A stretch of 64,000 nucleotides of DNA from Saccharopolyspora_C sp040643635 (GCF_040643635.1 NZ_JBEYUS010000017.1:22824-86823); one strand, 5' to 3'. Shown: positions 31,117-39,880, numbered from the stretch's first letter. Numbers and translations are program-made. The notes: generated by a model not told the origin, from the letters alone.

Positions 31117-33699
31117 ATGGACGCTTTCAACCCGACGACCAAAACCCAACAGGCGATCTCCTCGGCGGCCCAGGCCGCCACGGTGGCGGGCAACCCCGAC
31201 GTCGGCCCCGCCCGGCTGCTCGGCGCGCTGCTCGCGCAGGGGGACGGCATCGCGGCGCCGCTGCTGACCGCGGTCGACGCCGACGTGGCGGACGTGCGCC
31301 GTGACGTCGAAGCGCTGCTCAACGCGCTGCCCGCGGCCTCCGGCTCGACCGTGTCCGCGCCGCAGCTGTCCCGCGACGCGCTCAAGGCCGTCACCCACGC
31401 CCAGCACCTGGCGACCGAGATGGGCGACGACTACGTCTCCACCGAGCACCTGCTGGTCGGTCTCGCGGCCGAAGGCGGCCAGGTCGCCGACCTGCTCCGC
31501 AGGCACGGCGCCACCCCCGAGGCGCTGCGCGACGCCTTCGCGAAGGTCCGCGGCTCGGCGCGCGTCTCCAGCCCCGACCCGGAGAGCACCTTCCAGGCCC
31601 TGGAGAAGTACGGCCAGGACCTCACCACGCGCGCCCGGAACGGCGAGCTCGACCCGGTCATCGGCCGCGACTCGGAGATCCGGCGCGTCGTGCAGGTGCT
31701 GTCCCGGCGCACCAAGAACAACCCCGTGCTCATCGGCGAACCCGGCGTCGGCAAGACCGCCATCGTCGAAGGCCTCGCCCAGCGCATCGTCGCCGGTGAC
31801 GTGCCCGAATCGCTGCGCGGCAAGCGCGTCGTCGCCCTCGACCTCGGCTCCATGATCGCCGGGGCCAAGTACCGCGGCGAGTTCGAGGAGCGGCTCAAGG
31901 CCGTGCTCAAGGAGATCACCGACTCGGCGGGCGAAGTCGTCACGTTCATCGACGAGCTGCACACCATCGTCGGCGCCGGTGCCACCGGCGAAGGCGCGAT
32001 GGACGCCGGCAACATGATCAAGCCGATGCTGGCCCGCGGCGAACTCCGCATGGTCGGCGCCACCACTCTCGACGAGTACCGCGAGCACATCGAGACCGAC
32101 GCCGCGCTGGAACGCCGCTTCCAGCAGGTCATGGTCGGCGAACCGAGCCCGCAGGACGCCGTCGCGATCCTGCGCGGCCTCAAGGAGCGCTACGAGGTGC
32201 ACCACGGCGTGCGGATCACCGACGGCGCGCTCGTCGCCGCCGCCACGCTCTCCGACCGCTACATCACCGCGCGGTTCCTGCCGGACAAGGCCATCGACCT
32301 CGTCGACGAGGCCGCGTCCCGGCTCCGCATGGAGATCGACTCGCGGCCGGTGGAGATCGACGAGGTGGAACGCGCCGTGCGCCGCCTGGAGATCGAGGAG
32401 ATGGCGCTCGCCAAGGAATCCGACGCCGCCTCCGTCGACCGGCTCGCCACCCTGCGCGGCGAGCTCGCCGACCGGCGCGAACGGCTCTCCGAGCTCACCG
32501 CGCGCTGGCAGGGCGAGAAGGAGTCCATCGACAAGGTCCGCGACCTCAAGACGCAGCTCGAGCAGCTCCGCGGCGAATCCGACCGCGCCGAACGCGACGG
32601 CGACCTCGGCAAGGCCGCCGAACTGCGCTACGGCCGCATCCCCGCCCTGGAGAAGGAGCTCGGCACCGCCACCGAAGCGCAGAGCGAGCGCAAGGCCATG
32701 CTGCAGGAGGAGGTCACGCCCGACGACGTCGCCGACGTGGTCAGCTCCTGGACCGGCATCCCGGCCGGGCGGCTGCTCGAAGGCGAGACCGCGAAGCTGC
32801 TGCGCATGGAGGACGAGCTGGAGACCCGCGTGGTCGGCCAGAGCGAAGCCGTGCGCGCCGTGTCCGACGCGGTGCGCCGCGCCCGCGCCGGCGTCGCCGA
32901 CCCCGACCGGCCCACCGGCTCGTTCCTGTTCCTCGGGCCCACCGGCGTCGGCAAGACCGAACTGGCGAAGGCGCTCGCCGGGTTCCTGTTCGACGACGAG
33001 CGGGCGATGATCCGCATCGACATGAGCGAGTACTCCGAGAAGCACTCGGTGGCCCGCCTCGTCGGCGCACCACCCGGCTACGTCGGCTACGACCAGGGCG
33101 GCCAGCTCACCGAATCGGTGCGGCGCAGGCCGTACTCGGTGGTGCTGCTCGACGAGGTCGAGAAGGCGCACCCGGACGTGTTCGACGTGCTGCTGCAGGC
33201 GCTCGACGACGGTCGGCTCACCGACGGCCAAGGGCGCACGGTGGACTTCCGGAACACCATCCTGGTGCTCACCTCGAACCTCGGTTCGCAGGCCATCGCC
33301 GATCCGAACCTCACCGAGCAGCAGCGCGACGAAGCGGTGCTCGCCGTGGTGCGCCAGCAGTTCAAGCCGGAATTCCTCAACCGGCTCGACGACATGGTGG
33401 TGTTCCACTCGCTGTCCACCGAGGAGCTGACGTCCATCGTGGACATCCAGGTCCAGCGGCTCGCGGAGCGGCTCTCCCAGCGGCGGCTGACCCTGGACGT
33501 GCTGCCCGCCGCGCGGGACTGGCTGGCGCTCAACGGGTTCGACCCGATCTTCGGGGCGCGGCCGCTGCGACGGCTCGTGCAGTCCGCGATCGGCGACCAG
33601 CTCGCGAAGCAGCTGCTGGCGGGCGAGGTGCGGGACGGGGACAAGGTCCGCGTGGACGTGGCCGACGACAACTCGGCCCTCACGGTCCGGGTCGAGTGA
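31117..33699 (+). CDS. clpB: disaggregase ClpB (Hsp100)
   Basis: 860 residues, full length. N-terminal Clp_N repeats (1-150), AAA+ 1 with Walker A GEPGVGKT at 207-214 and Walker B VVTFIDELHTIVGAG, the regulatory middle coiled-coil (about 405-525, IEEMALAKESDA onward), AAA+ 2 with GPTGVGKT at 607-614 and VVLLDEVEKAHPDV, and the sensor-2 region GARPLRRLVQ. It threads aggregated proteins with DnaK/DnaJ help; no ClpP-binding loop is seen. The ATG has GGTGGAGGA just upstream. The HAIR site at 30986-31006 puts it under HspR, encoded 10 kb away. Confidence 0.98.
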   Translation: MDAFNPTTKTQQAISSAAQAATVAGNPDVGPARLLGALLAQGDGIAAPLLTAVDADVADVRRDVEALLNALPAASGSTVSAPQLSRDALKAVTHAQHLATEMGDDYVSTEHLLVGLAAEGGQVADLLRRHGATPEALRDAFAKVRGSARVSSPDPESTFQALEKYGQDLTTRARNGELDPVIGRDSEIRRVVQVLSRRTKNNPVLIGEPGVGKTAIVEGLAQRIVAGDVPESLRGKRVVALDLGSMIAGAKYRGEFEERLKAVLKEITDSAGEVVTFIDELHTIVGAGATGEGAMDAGNMIKPMLARGELRMVGATTLDEYREHIETDAALERRFQQVMVGEPSPQDAVAILRGLKERYEVHHGVRITDGALVAAATLSDRYITARFLPDKAIDLVDEAASRLRMEIDSRPVEIDEVERAVRRLEIEEMALAKESDAASVDRLATLRGELADRRERLSELTARWQGEKESIDKVRDLKTQLEQLRGESDRAERDGDLGKAAELRYGRIPALEKELGTATEAQSERKAMLQEEVTPDDVADVVSSWTGIPAGRLLEGETAKLLRMEDELETRVVGQSEAVRAVSDAVRRARAGVADPDRPTGSFLFLGPTGVGKTELAKALAGFLFDDERAMIRIDMSEYSEKHSVARLVGAPPGYVGYDQGGQLTESVRRRPYSVVLLDEVEKAHPDVFDVLLQALDDGRLTDGQGRTVDFRNTILVLTSNLGSQAIADPNLTEQQRDEAVLAVVRQQFKPEFLNRLDDMVVFHSLSTEELTSIVDIQVQRLAERLSQRRLTLDVLPAARDWLALNGFDPIFGARPLRRLVQSAIGDQLAKQLLAGEVRDGDKVRVDVADDNSALTVRVE

Positions 33700-33743
33700 T
33701 CGCCTGCTCGGCTCGGCCCGGGGGTGCTCGGCGGAACCGCACT

Positions 33744-33938
33744 GCCTGCCTCTGATCCGGTGCTGCGGGTCTTGTCGGTTTCCGGTCAGCGGCGACGCCG
33801 CTGAACCGCCGACCACCTGCGCGGCCCGACCACTCGCAGGTTCTCAGCGGTTCCCCCGCGAGGACGGCGTTGTCGCCTGTGGCCGAGCCACCGGTGAGAA
33901 CGATCCCGCAGCGGGGGAACCGCTGGGGTTCCGCCATC
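33744..33938 (-). repeat. structured intergenic element, copy B (inverted)
   Basis: Same element as at 24729-24923, in opposite orientation. Main arms CTCAGCGGTTCCCCCGC (33843-33859) and GCGGGGGAACCGCTGGG (33911-33927) pair in 16 of 17 positions plus one G-T wobble. The loop sequence TGCGGGAT (minus strand) is unchanged; the apex GTGGC-TCG-GCCAC is kept. The small hairpin TCAGCGGC-GAC-GCCGCTGA is at 33786-33804. It lies between the convergent clpB and MFS genes and might double as a terminator. Confidence 0.85.
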
Positions 33939-33986
33939 CGAGCACTCCGCCACCCGAGTGGAAAGACTCCGTCAAGAGTTCGCCGG

Positions 33987-35213
33987 TCAGTGGCGGGCGT
34001 AGGTGCTGAGCCAGGCCAGGGCGGCGAAGAGGGCGGCCACGGCGGCGAAGACCACGGTCGTCGTGGCCAGGCCCGCATAAGTGGTGAGGATGCCCAGCAG
34101 CATGCTCGGCACCGTCGCCGACAGGTACGCCACGATGTAGATCATCGACGAGGTCGCCGCCCGGTTCTCCGGATCGGCCAGCCCGGTGAGCAGCCGGAAC
34201 CCGCCCATGAACATCATCCCCCAGCCGGCGCCGACCACCGCCGACCCGGCGAAGAACCCGACGGCGCTGCCCGCGGGCACCGACCCGGCCACCACGGCCA
34301 GCCCGACGATCAGCACCGGCGCCGCGACCCGGACCGCCCGCTGGCCCAGCCATCCGGACAGCAGCAGCTGGGACACCGCGCCGACCCCGGCCACCGCGAC
34401 CACCGATAGCCCGCCCACCAGGTACGGCGAACCGCTCACCAGGCTCTTCGCCACCGACGGCCCCAGCGACATGAACATGCCGCCGACCGTCCACGCCGCG
34501 AGCATCGTCGTCGCCAGCAGCGCGAACGCCCGCCCGCGCCCCGCGGGCACCCCGGGCCGCTGCGGTCGCAGCGCCACGCGCAGCGCGAGCCGCCTGCCGC
34601 GCACCGGCTCCGGCATCAGCCACACCAGCGGCACCGCCACTGCGAACCCGCCCACCAGCAGCAGGTAGGCGAGCACCGTCGGCGCGGGCGCGAACTGCAC
34701 CAGCGCCCCGGACAGGCCCGACCCCAGCGCCATCCCGGCCCCGGCGGAGACCCCGTTCACCGTGGCGCCGCGGCTGGTGCCGGGCGGCTGGAAGTCCAGC
34801 AGCGAACCGCTGATCGCCCCCGTCGCCGCCCCCGTCGCGATGCCCTGCAGCGCGCGCCCGGCGAACAACCAGCCCACGTCCGGTGCGAACGCCAGCACCA
34901 GCACCGCGACGATCTCCAGGCCGAGCGCGGCCAGCAGCACCGGCCGCCGCCCCACCCGGTCGGACAGCGCTCCCACCAGCAGCAGCGCGGCGAGGATGCC
35001 GACCATGTAGGCGCTGAACACCTCGGTCAGCACCGTCGCGGAGAACCCCCAGCGCTGCTGGTAGATCGCGTACATCGGGGACGGCGCGGTCGAGGCCATC
35101 AGGAACAGGGCCAGCAGCGCGCCGGCGAACCAGAAGGCGCCGCGCCGGGTCAGCACCGGCCGGGCGAGACCGGCGCGCAGCGGGCGGTCGAGTGCGAGCT
35201 CCGGGGTGGTCAT
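33987..35213 (-). CDS. MFS transporter (drug efflux-like)
   Basis: 408 residues with 12 predicted helices. Features are ALLALFLMASTAPSPMYAIYQQRWGFSATVLTEVFSAYMVGIL, loop LVGALSDRVGRRPVLL (motif A), FAGRALQGIATGAATGA and a long FFAGSAVVGAGWGMMFMGGFRLL. A DHA1-like pattern with polar residues in helix 1 suggests efflux of small molecules. Start ATG at 35213, preceded by GAGGAG. It is divergent from a TetR gene that most likely controls it. Substrate unknown. Confidence 0.88.
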   Translation of the reverse strand: MTTPELALDRPLRAGLARPVLTRRGAFWFAGALLALFLMASTAPSPMYAIYQQRWGFSATVLTEVFSAYMVGILAALLLVGALSDRVGRRPVLLAALGLEIVAVLVLAFAPDVGWLFAGRALQGIATGAATGAISGSLLDFQPPGTSRGATVNGVSAGAGMALGSGLSGALVQFAPAPTVLAYLLLVGGFAVAVPLVWLMPEPVRGRRLALRVALRPQRPGVPAGRGRAFALLATTMLAAWTVGGMFMSLGPSVAKSLVSGSPYLVGGLSVVAVAGVGAVSQLLLSGWLGQRAVRVAAPVLIVGLAVVAGSVPAGSAVGFFAGSAVVGAGWGMMFMGGFRLLTGLADPENRAATSSMIYIVAYLSATVPSMLLGILTTYAGLATTTVVFAAVAALFAALAWLSTYARH

Positions 35214-35225
35214 GGCTCTCCTCGT

Positions 35226-35309
35226 GCGGAACGGATGATTCCGCTCCGCAGCAACCCGGGACCGGACCGGAACATTCCGCTCCCGCGTAGCCTGTGGTCA
35301 TGACCACAG
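35226..35309. promoter_or_regulatory. divergent MFS/TetR promoter with palindromes
   Basis: GCGGAA-N7-TTCCGC (about 35227-35245) and CGGAACATTCCG (about 35269-35280) are GGAA/TTCC palindromes; CTGTGGTCATGACCACAG (35292-35309) is a perfect 18-base palindrome centred on the TetR ATG. TAGCCT (35288-35293) is a -10-like hexamer 6 bases before that ATG. At least one of these palindromes is likely the TetR operator. Confidence 0.5.
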
Positions 35310-35971
35310 CGCAGCGCTCCGCCGGCTACGCCGAGCGCGTCATCGCCGCAGCGCGGGACGTGTTCGCCGAGCAGGGCTTCGACGCCCCCATCGCGGAGGT
35401 CGCGCACCGGGCCGGAGTCGGCGTCGCCAGCATCTACCGCCGCTGGCCCAGCAAGACCGACCTCGCCGAACAGGTGCGGATCAGCTGCCTGCGCCGGATC
35501 GTCGACGAAGCCGCCGCGGCCCGTGCGGAGGAACCCGACCCGTGGCGGGCGTTCACCGCTTTCCTGCGCCGCTGCCTCGCCGAAGGCAGCGGCGTCGGCA
35601 CCGTGCTGCCACCGGACGAACCCGGCGTCGAGCACACCGCCGACTACCTCGCCGCGCGCCGCGACATGGCCGCCTCCGTGGACGAGGTGGTGCGGGCCGC
35701 GCACGAGGCGGGCGAACTGCGCCCCGACTTCACCGCCGCCGACGTGGTGCTGCTGTTCAAGCACCTCAACCCGGCGCTGCCCGTCGCCGAACCGCGTCGC
35801 GCCGAGCTGCGGGCCCGCTACCTGGCCGCCGTCGTCGAAGGGCTCCGTGCCGAAGGCCGGGGCGCCGAAGGCCGGGGAATAGGAGATCGGGACGCCGGAG
35901 ACCGGACCCCGCTGCCGGGCGCGGCACCCGACTGGTCCGAGGTGCACGCGATGCGCCGCGGCGAGACCTGA
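35300..35971 (+). CDS. TetR family regulator
   Basis: 223 residues. HTH: IAEVAHRAGVGVASIYRRWPSKTDLAEQVR (about 31-60). The ligand domain is followed by a 40-residue Gly/Arg/Glu-rich tail (GRGAEGRGIGDRDAGDRTPLPG) with short repeats, unusual for the family. Divergent from the MFS gene. The start codon is inside a perfect palindrome, so repression of its own leaderless transcript could act directly on the start region. A GTG six bases earlier (35294) is an alternative start. Confidence 0.88.
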   Translation: MTTAQRSAGYAERVIAAARDVFAEQGFDAPIAEVAHRAGVGVASIYRRWPSKTDLAEQVRISCLRRIVDEAAAARAEEPDPWRAFTAFLRRCLAEGSGVGTVLPPDEPGVEHTADYLAARRDMAASVDEVVRAAHEAGELRPDFTAADVVLLFKHLNPALPVAEPRRAELRARYLAAVVEGLRAEGRGAEGRGIGDRDAGDRTPLPGAAPDWSEVHAMRRGET

Positions 35972-36023
35972 TTCGGCGTTCACCCGATCGGCCGCTCCAG
36001 AAGCCGATCACGTGAGCCGATGC

Positions 36024-36072
36024 ATGAAGTAGACGAGGACGGGATGCGGACATCGCACCCGTCCTTCTTCAT
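36024..36072 (+). terminator. terminator hairpin
   Basis: GGACGGG (36037-36043) pairs with CCCGTCC (36058-36064), extended by ATGAAG...CTTCAT on the outside. It is 50 bases after the TetR stop. Confidence 0.6.
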
Positions 36073-36269
36073 GTCCACCCCCGGACGACCGGGTGATCAC
36101 CCCATCGCCGACCGGGCCGGGCGAAACGGACGACGCCGGAGCCGGCCGCCTCCGGAGCGCGCACCGCCGCGGACCATCCGTGCAGCGCAGCTCGCACGGA
36201 TGGCGCAATTCCGGGGCCGGGACCCCGGCGATCTTCGCGGACGATGCGGACGGGACTACCCTGCGCGGT

Positions 36270-37043
36270 GTGGGTATCCCTGCCTGGGTCTGGTTCCTCG
36301 TCGCCGTCCTCGCGATCGCCGCGGGCATCGCGCTGCTGATCGCCGACCGCGCACGACGCGCCCCGAACAACCGGGAGCGACGTCGCTGGGCGGCGCTGCG
36401 CGGCTGGCAGTTCGCCGAAGTCGACCAGGTGCTGCCAACGCGCTGGGAGCGCGGCGCCCTCGCGCAGCACGCCGGTGGCACCGCCACCGACGTCGTCGCG
36501 GGCTCCACGTTCACCGCCGACGGGCGACGCCAGGTCTACGTCCTCGACCTCACCACCAACGGCAAGGTCGCCACCGTGCTCGCCGGGGTCCGCTGCCGCC
36601 GCAGCATCGGCACCACCCTGGAGCTGTGGCAGCCGGACGTGCCGGTGCCGCAGGACTCCGGGCTCGACCTGCTCGGCCCCGTCGGGTCCCGCTACGCCTT
36701 CGTCACCGAGGTCGCCGCGGCCCGCCCGCTCGTCACCCCGTCGCTCGTCGAAGCGGCCGAAGAGGTCGGCGCCGACGTCACCGTCGTGTGGCTCGAGCAG
36801 GACTGGGTGCTCGCCGCGATCGAACCCGACAGCGCCGACCCGGCCCGCCTCGAACGCCTGCTGCGCGCCCTCGGCGAACTCGCCGACATCATCGACCCGT
36901 TCGAGACCGACCCGAACGAGCCCGAACCCGCCGCCGAGGAAACGACGCGGCAGCTCAAGGGCGCCACCGGGGCGAGCTCCCCGGCGGACACCAACGCCAC
37001 GGTCCGGGTGGACCGGGCCGAGCACTCCGAGAACCAGTCCTGA
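36270..37043 (+). CDS. membrane-anchored conserved protein (Rv0383c-like position)
   Basis: 257 residues from GTG 36270. One N-terminal transmembrane segment, GIPAWVWFLVAVLAIAAGIALLIADRA; the rest is soluble, probably cytoplasmic: RRWAALRGWQFAEVDQVLPTRWERGAL and VYVLDLTTNGKVATVLAGVRCRRS. No known domain; the second half is acidic with a Pro/Glu-rich tail. An earlier frame is open to 36093 but the GTG here is 7 bases after TACCCT (36257-36262), the leaderless pattern. Gene order before pyrE matches mycobacterial Rv0383c, a conserved secreted or membrane protein of unknown role; that homology is inferred from order and architecture. Confidence 0.7.
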   Translation: MGIPAWVWFLVAVLAIAAGIALLIADRARRAPNNRERRRWAALRGWQFAEVDQVLPTRWERGALAQHAGGTATDVVAGSTFTADGRRQVYVLDLTTNGKVATVLAGVRCRRSIGTTLELWQPDVPVPQDSGLDLLGPVGSRYAFVTEVAAARPLVTPSLVEAAEEVGADVTVVWLEQDWVLAAIEPDSADPARLERLLRALGELADIIDPFETDPNEPEPAAEETTRQLKGATGASSPADTNATVRVDRAEHSENQS

Positions 37044-37078
37044 CCGGTGCGGGCCGGCGAGGCGATACGGTGCGCAGC

Positions 37079-37852
37079 ATGCCTACCGCACTCGTCACCG
37101 GCCCCACCTCCGGAATCGGCAACGCCTTCGCCCGCAGGCTGGCCGCCGAGGGGCACGACCTGGTGCTCGTCGCCCGCGACGGCGCGCGGCTCGAAGAGCT
37201 CGCCGCGGCGCTGCGCGACCGGCACGGGGTGACCGTCGAAGTGCTCGTCGCCGACCTCGCCGACGACGCGCAGCTCGCCCAGGTGGAGCGGCGCGTCGCG
37301 GACGAGCGGCGACCGGTGGACCTGCTGGTCAACAACGCCGGTTTCGGCACCGGCGGCGCCTTCTGGGACACCGAGCCCGCGACGCTGCGCAAGCAGCTGG
37401 ACCTCAACGTGGCCGCGGTGCTGCGGCTGACCCACGCGGCCGTGCCCGGGATGCGCGCCCGCGGTGGCGGCGACGTGATCAACCTGTCCAGCGTGGCCGG
37501 GTTCTTCTCGGTGGCGGGCTCGACCTACGCGGCCACCAAGTCGTGGGTGACGACGTTCTCCGAAGGCCTCGCCTCCGCGCTGACCGGTAGCGGGGTGCGG
37601 GTCATGGCGCTGTGCCCCGGGTTCACCCGCACCGAGTTCCACCAGCGCGCCGGGCTGAGCATGGACCGGCTGCCGAAGGCGTTCTGGCTGCGCGCCGACG
37701 ACGTGGTGCACGAAGGGCTCGCCGACCTGCGCCGCGGCCGGTCGGTGTCCATCCCCGGCCCGCAGTACAAGGCGCTGGTCACCGTCGGCCGGCTCATCCC
37801 GCACCGGGTGCAGCGCGCCGTGGTCCGCCGCACCGTTCCCGGCCGCACCTGA
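37079..37852 (+). CDS. short-chain dehydrogenase/reductase (SDR)
   Basis: 257 residues. Classical SDR: TGPTSGIG at about 7-14 binds NADP(H), DLLVNNAGFG follows, and the catalytic set is Ser in NLSSVAGFFSV with YAATK (Tyr and Lys). The C-terminus has LIPHRVQRAVVRR. It reduces or oxidises an alcohol or ketone, substrate unknown. The branch with LVTGPTSGIGNAFARRLAAEGHDLVLVARD resembles DltE/YqjQ-type SDRs. ATG 37079 lies 7 bases after TACGGT (37066-37071). It stands between the membrane protein gene and pyrE, an insertion relative to the mycobacterial order. Confidence 0.88.
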   Translation: MPTALVTGPTSGIGNAFARRLAAEGHDLVLVARDGARLEELAAALRDRHGVTVEVLVADLADDAQLAQVERRVADERRPVDLLVNNAGFGTGGAFWDTEPATLRKQLDLNVAAVLRLTHAAVPGMRARGGGDVINLSSVAGFFSVAGSTYAATKSWVTTFSEGLASALTGSGVRVMALCPGFTRTEFHQRAGLSMDRLPKAFWLRADDVVHEGLADLRRGRSVSIPGPQYKALVTVGRLIPHRVQRAVVRRTVPGRT

Positions 37853-37887
37853 TCCGGCGCGGCGCGGCGCCAGTAGGATCGGGGCTC

Positions 37888-38436
37888 GTGACTCAGGTCG
37901 ACCAGCAACAACGCGCCGAACTCGCCCGACTCGTCACCGAGATCGCCGTCGTGCACGGCAAGGTGACGCTGTCCTCCGGCAAGGAGGCCGACTACTACGT
38001 CGACCTGCGCCGGGCGACGTTGCACCACGCCGCCGCCCCCCTCATCGGCACCCTGCTGCGGCAGCTCACCGCGGACTGGGAGCACACCGCCGTCGGCGGG
38101 CTGACCCTGGGCGCCGACCCGGTCGCGACCGCCATGATGCACGCGTCCGGCCGCCCGCTCGACTCGTTCGTGGTGCGCAAGAACGCCAAGGCGCACGGGA
38201 TGCAGCGCCGCATCGAAGGCCCCGACGTGGCGGGCCGCAAGGTCCTCGCCGTCGAGGACACGTCCACCACCGGCGGCAGCGTGCTCACCGCCGTGGAAGC
38301 GCTGCGCGAGGAGAACGCCGACATCGTCGGCGTGGTGACCGTGGTGGACCGCGGCACCGGCGCCCAGGAGGCCATCGAGGCCGCCGGGCTGACCTACCGC
38401 TCGCTGCTGGACCTCTCCGACCTCGGGTTGAGCTGA
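37888..38436 (+). CDS. pyrE: orotate phosphoribosyltransferase
   Basis: 182 residues. It converts orotate and PRPP to orotidine 5'-phosphate in pyrimidine synthesis. GKVTLSSGKEADYYVDLRRATL is the N-terminal signature (about 22-43), FVVRKNAKAHGMQRRIEG is the flexible catalytic loop with Lys/His, and VLAVEDTSTTGGSVLTAVEAL is the PRPP-binding motif. Single-domain, not fused to OMP decarboxylase. The GTG at 37888 follows TAGGAT (37874-37879) by 8 bases, so it is probably leaderless. Followed 4 bases after its stop by a membrane protein gene. Confidence 0.97.
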   Translation: MTQVDQQQRAELARLVTEIAVVHGKVTLSSGKEADYYVDLRRATLHHAAAPLIGTLLRQLTADWEHTAVGGLTLGADPVATAMMHASGRPLDSFVVRKNAKAHGMQRRIEGPDVAGRKVLAVEDTSTTGGSVLTAVEALREENADIVGVVTVVDRGTGAQEAIEAAGLTYRSLLDLSDLGLS

Positions 38437-38440
38437 TCCC

Positions 38441-39100
38441 GTGGGTGCCGTCGTCCCGCTCGCGTTCCTGCTGATCGTCCTGATCCTGGCGGGCGGTGTC
38501 GCGGTGGCCGTGCTCGGCCGCAAGCGCTCCGTCCGGAACTACCAGCGGCTGCTGCGGTCCGGTGCGGGCTGGCGGCAGGTGCCCGCGGACGACCTGTGGC
38601 AGCGGGTGCGGGCGCTGCGCGAGTTCGCGAGCTCCCGCGGCCTGCAGGACCACTTCCACCTGGCCGGGCAGCACCGCGGCCTCCCCTTCGAGGCCGTGCA
38701 GCTGCGGCGGCCGCCGGGCGTCGGGCAGCGGGTGTTCACCTTCGGGGTGGCGGTGGCGCTGCCCCGGCCGGTGCCCGGTCCGGAACTGCGGCTGGCCCGG
38801 TCCGGCGTGTTCGGCGCGCTCGGCCAGGACCTGCGGGTCGAGCTGGGCGACGCGGAGTTCGACCGCGCCTACCTGCTGACCTCGACGGACGCCGACTTCG
38901 CCCGGCGCGCGCTGCCCGCGGCCGCGGCCCGCTCGCTGCTCGGTGACGAGCGCACCGCGGGCGTGGTGCTGGAGTTCGGGCCGGAGCACCTGGTGGCGTT
39001 CCGGCCCGGGGCGGCGACGCCGGAGTCGGTGCTGCCGATGCTGGACCTGCTGGTCGACCTGCACGGCGCCGTGCCGTGGGAGGAGTTGTCCGGGCGATGA
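38441..39100 (+). CDS. single-pass membrane protein of unknown function
   Basis: 219 residues. Residues 4-25 (VVPLAFLLIVLILAGGVAVAVLG) form one membrane helix; then a cytoplasmic soluble domain with GWRQVPADDLWQRVRALREFASSRGLQDHFHLAG and two half-similar segments. No known domain. Its GTG is 4 bases after pyrE and its end overlaps the RNA methyltransferase start (ATGA), so the three are one operon. The position matches mycobacterial Rv0381c, next to pyrE and the methyltransferase gene; similarity of the proteins is inferred from this. Confidence 0.75.
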   Translation: MGAVVPLAFLLIVLILAGGVAVAVLGRKRSVRNYQRLLRSGAGWRQVPADDLWQRVRALREFASSRGLQDHFHLAGQHRGLPFEAVQLRRPPGVGQRVFTFGVAVALPRPVPGPELRLARSGVFGALGQDLRVELGDAEFDRAYLLTSTDADFARRALPAAAARSLLGDERTAGVVLEFGPEHLVAFRPGAATPESVLPMLDLLVDLHGAVPWEELSGR

Positions 39101-39873
39101 ACCAGGACGTGGACGCGCCCGGCCGCACCGGGGAACCGGTGGCCGGGGAGCGGTCGAGCGGAGATCCGGTGATCGGGGAGCCGGTGGCGGGGAAGCCGGT
39201 GGCCGCAGAGCCGGTCGCCGCAGAGCCGACCGCCGCAGAACCGGGCCCGACCGAGTGGGGCCCCGAGGTCGGCGTCGGCCCCTGGCCCGGCCCCTGGCCG
39301 GACGACGACCGCTACGACCCGGAGCTGCTCGCGAACGGCGACCGCCGCAACGTCGTCGACCACTACCGCTACTGGCGCCGCGACGCCGTCGTCGCGGACC
39401 TCGACACCCGGCGGCACGACTTCCACATCGCCATCGAGAACTTCCAGCACGACCACAACATCGGCACCGTGGTGCGCACCGCGAACGCGTTCGCCGCCCG
39501 GGCCGTGCACATCGTGGGCCGCCGCCGCTGGAACCGGCGCGGCGCCATGGTCACCGACCGGTACCAGCACGTGCACCACCACCCGGACCTGGTGTCGCTG
39601 CGCGAGTTCGCCGCCGAGCAGGGGCTCGCGATCGTCGCGGTGGACAACATCCCCGGCGCGACGCCCATCGAGCGGACCGCGCTGCCGGAGCGCTGCGTGC
39701 TGCTGTTCGGCCAGGAAGGCCCCGGTCTCGGCGCCGATTCGCGGGGCACCGCGGACCTGGTGGTGTCCATCGCCCAATTCGGCTCCACCCGGTCCATCAA
39801 CGCCGGGGTGGCCGCGGGGATCGCGATGCACGCGTGGATCGCGCAGCACGCGGACCCGTCCCGCGCCTGGTGA
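39097..39873 (+). CDS. TrmH/SpoU-family RNA 2'-O-methyltransferase
   Basis: 258 residues. C-terminal SPOUT fold with its three motifs: FHIAIENFQHDHNIGTVVRTANAF (motif 1), CVLLFGQEGPGLGADS (motif 2) and SIAQFGSTRSINAGVAAGIAMHAW (motif 3), which form the deep trefoil knot for S-adenosylmethionine. It methylates a ribose in tRNA or rRNA. The first 55 residues are an added low-complexity extension made of PVAAEP-like repeats (39142-39243 in DNA). Its ATG overlaps the preceding stop. Position matches mycobacterial Rv0380c. Target site unknown. Confidence 0.9.
   Translation: MNQDVDAPGRTGEPVAGERSSGDPVIGEPVAGKPVAAEPVAAEPTAAEPGPTEWGPEVGVGPWPGPWPDDDRYDPELLANGDRRNVVDHYRYWRRDAVVADLDTRRHDFHIAIENFQHDHNIGTVVRTANAFAARAVHIVGRRRWNRRGAMVTDRYQHVHHHPDLVSLREFAAEQGLAIVAVDNIPGATPIERTALPERCVLLFGQEGPGLGADSRGTADLVVSIAQFGSTRSINAGVAAGIAMHAWIAQHADPSRAW
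39142..39243 (+). repeat. in-frame 15-base repeats
   Basis: Units of the kind GCCGCAGAGCCGGTC, three of them nearly exact at about 39200-39243 and looser ones before, encode PVAGE/PVAAEP steps at the N-terminus of the RNA methyltransferase. Unit number may vary between strains. Confidence 0.6.
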
Positions 39874-39880
39874 GGACGTG

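Noticed and set aside
31009..33816. 935-codon minus frame across clpB
   Set aside because: Antisense shadow of ClpB, Val/Asp/Gly/Arg-rich, without domains.
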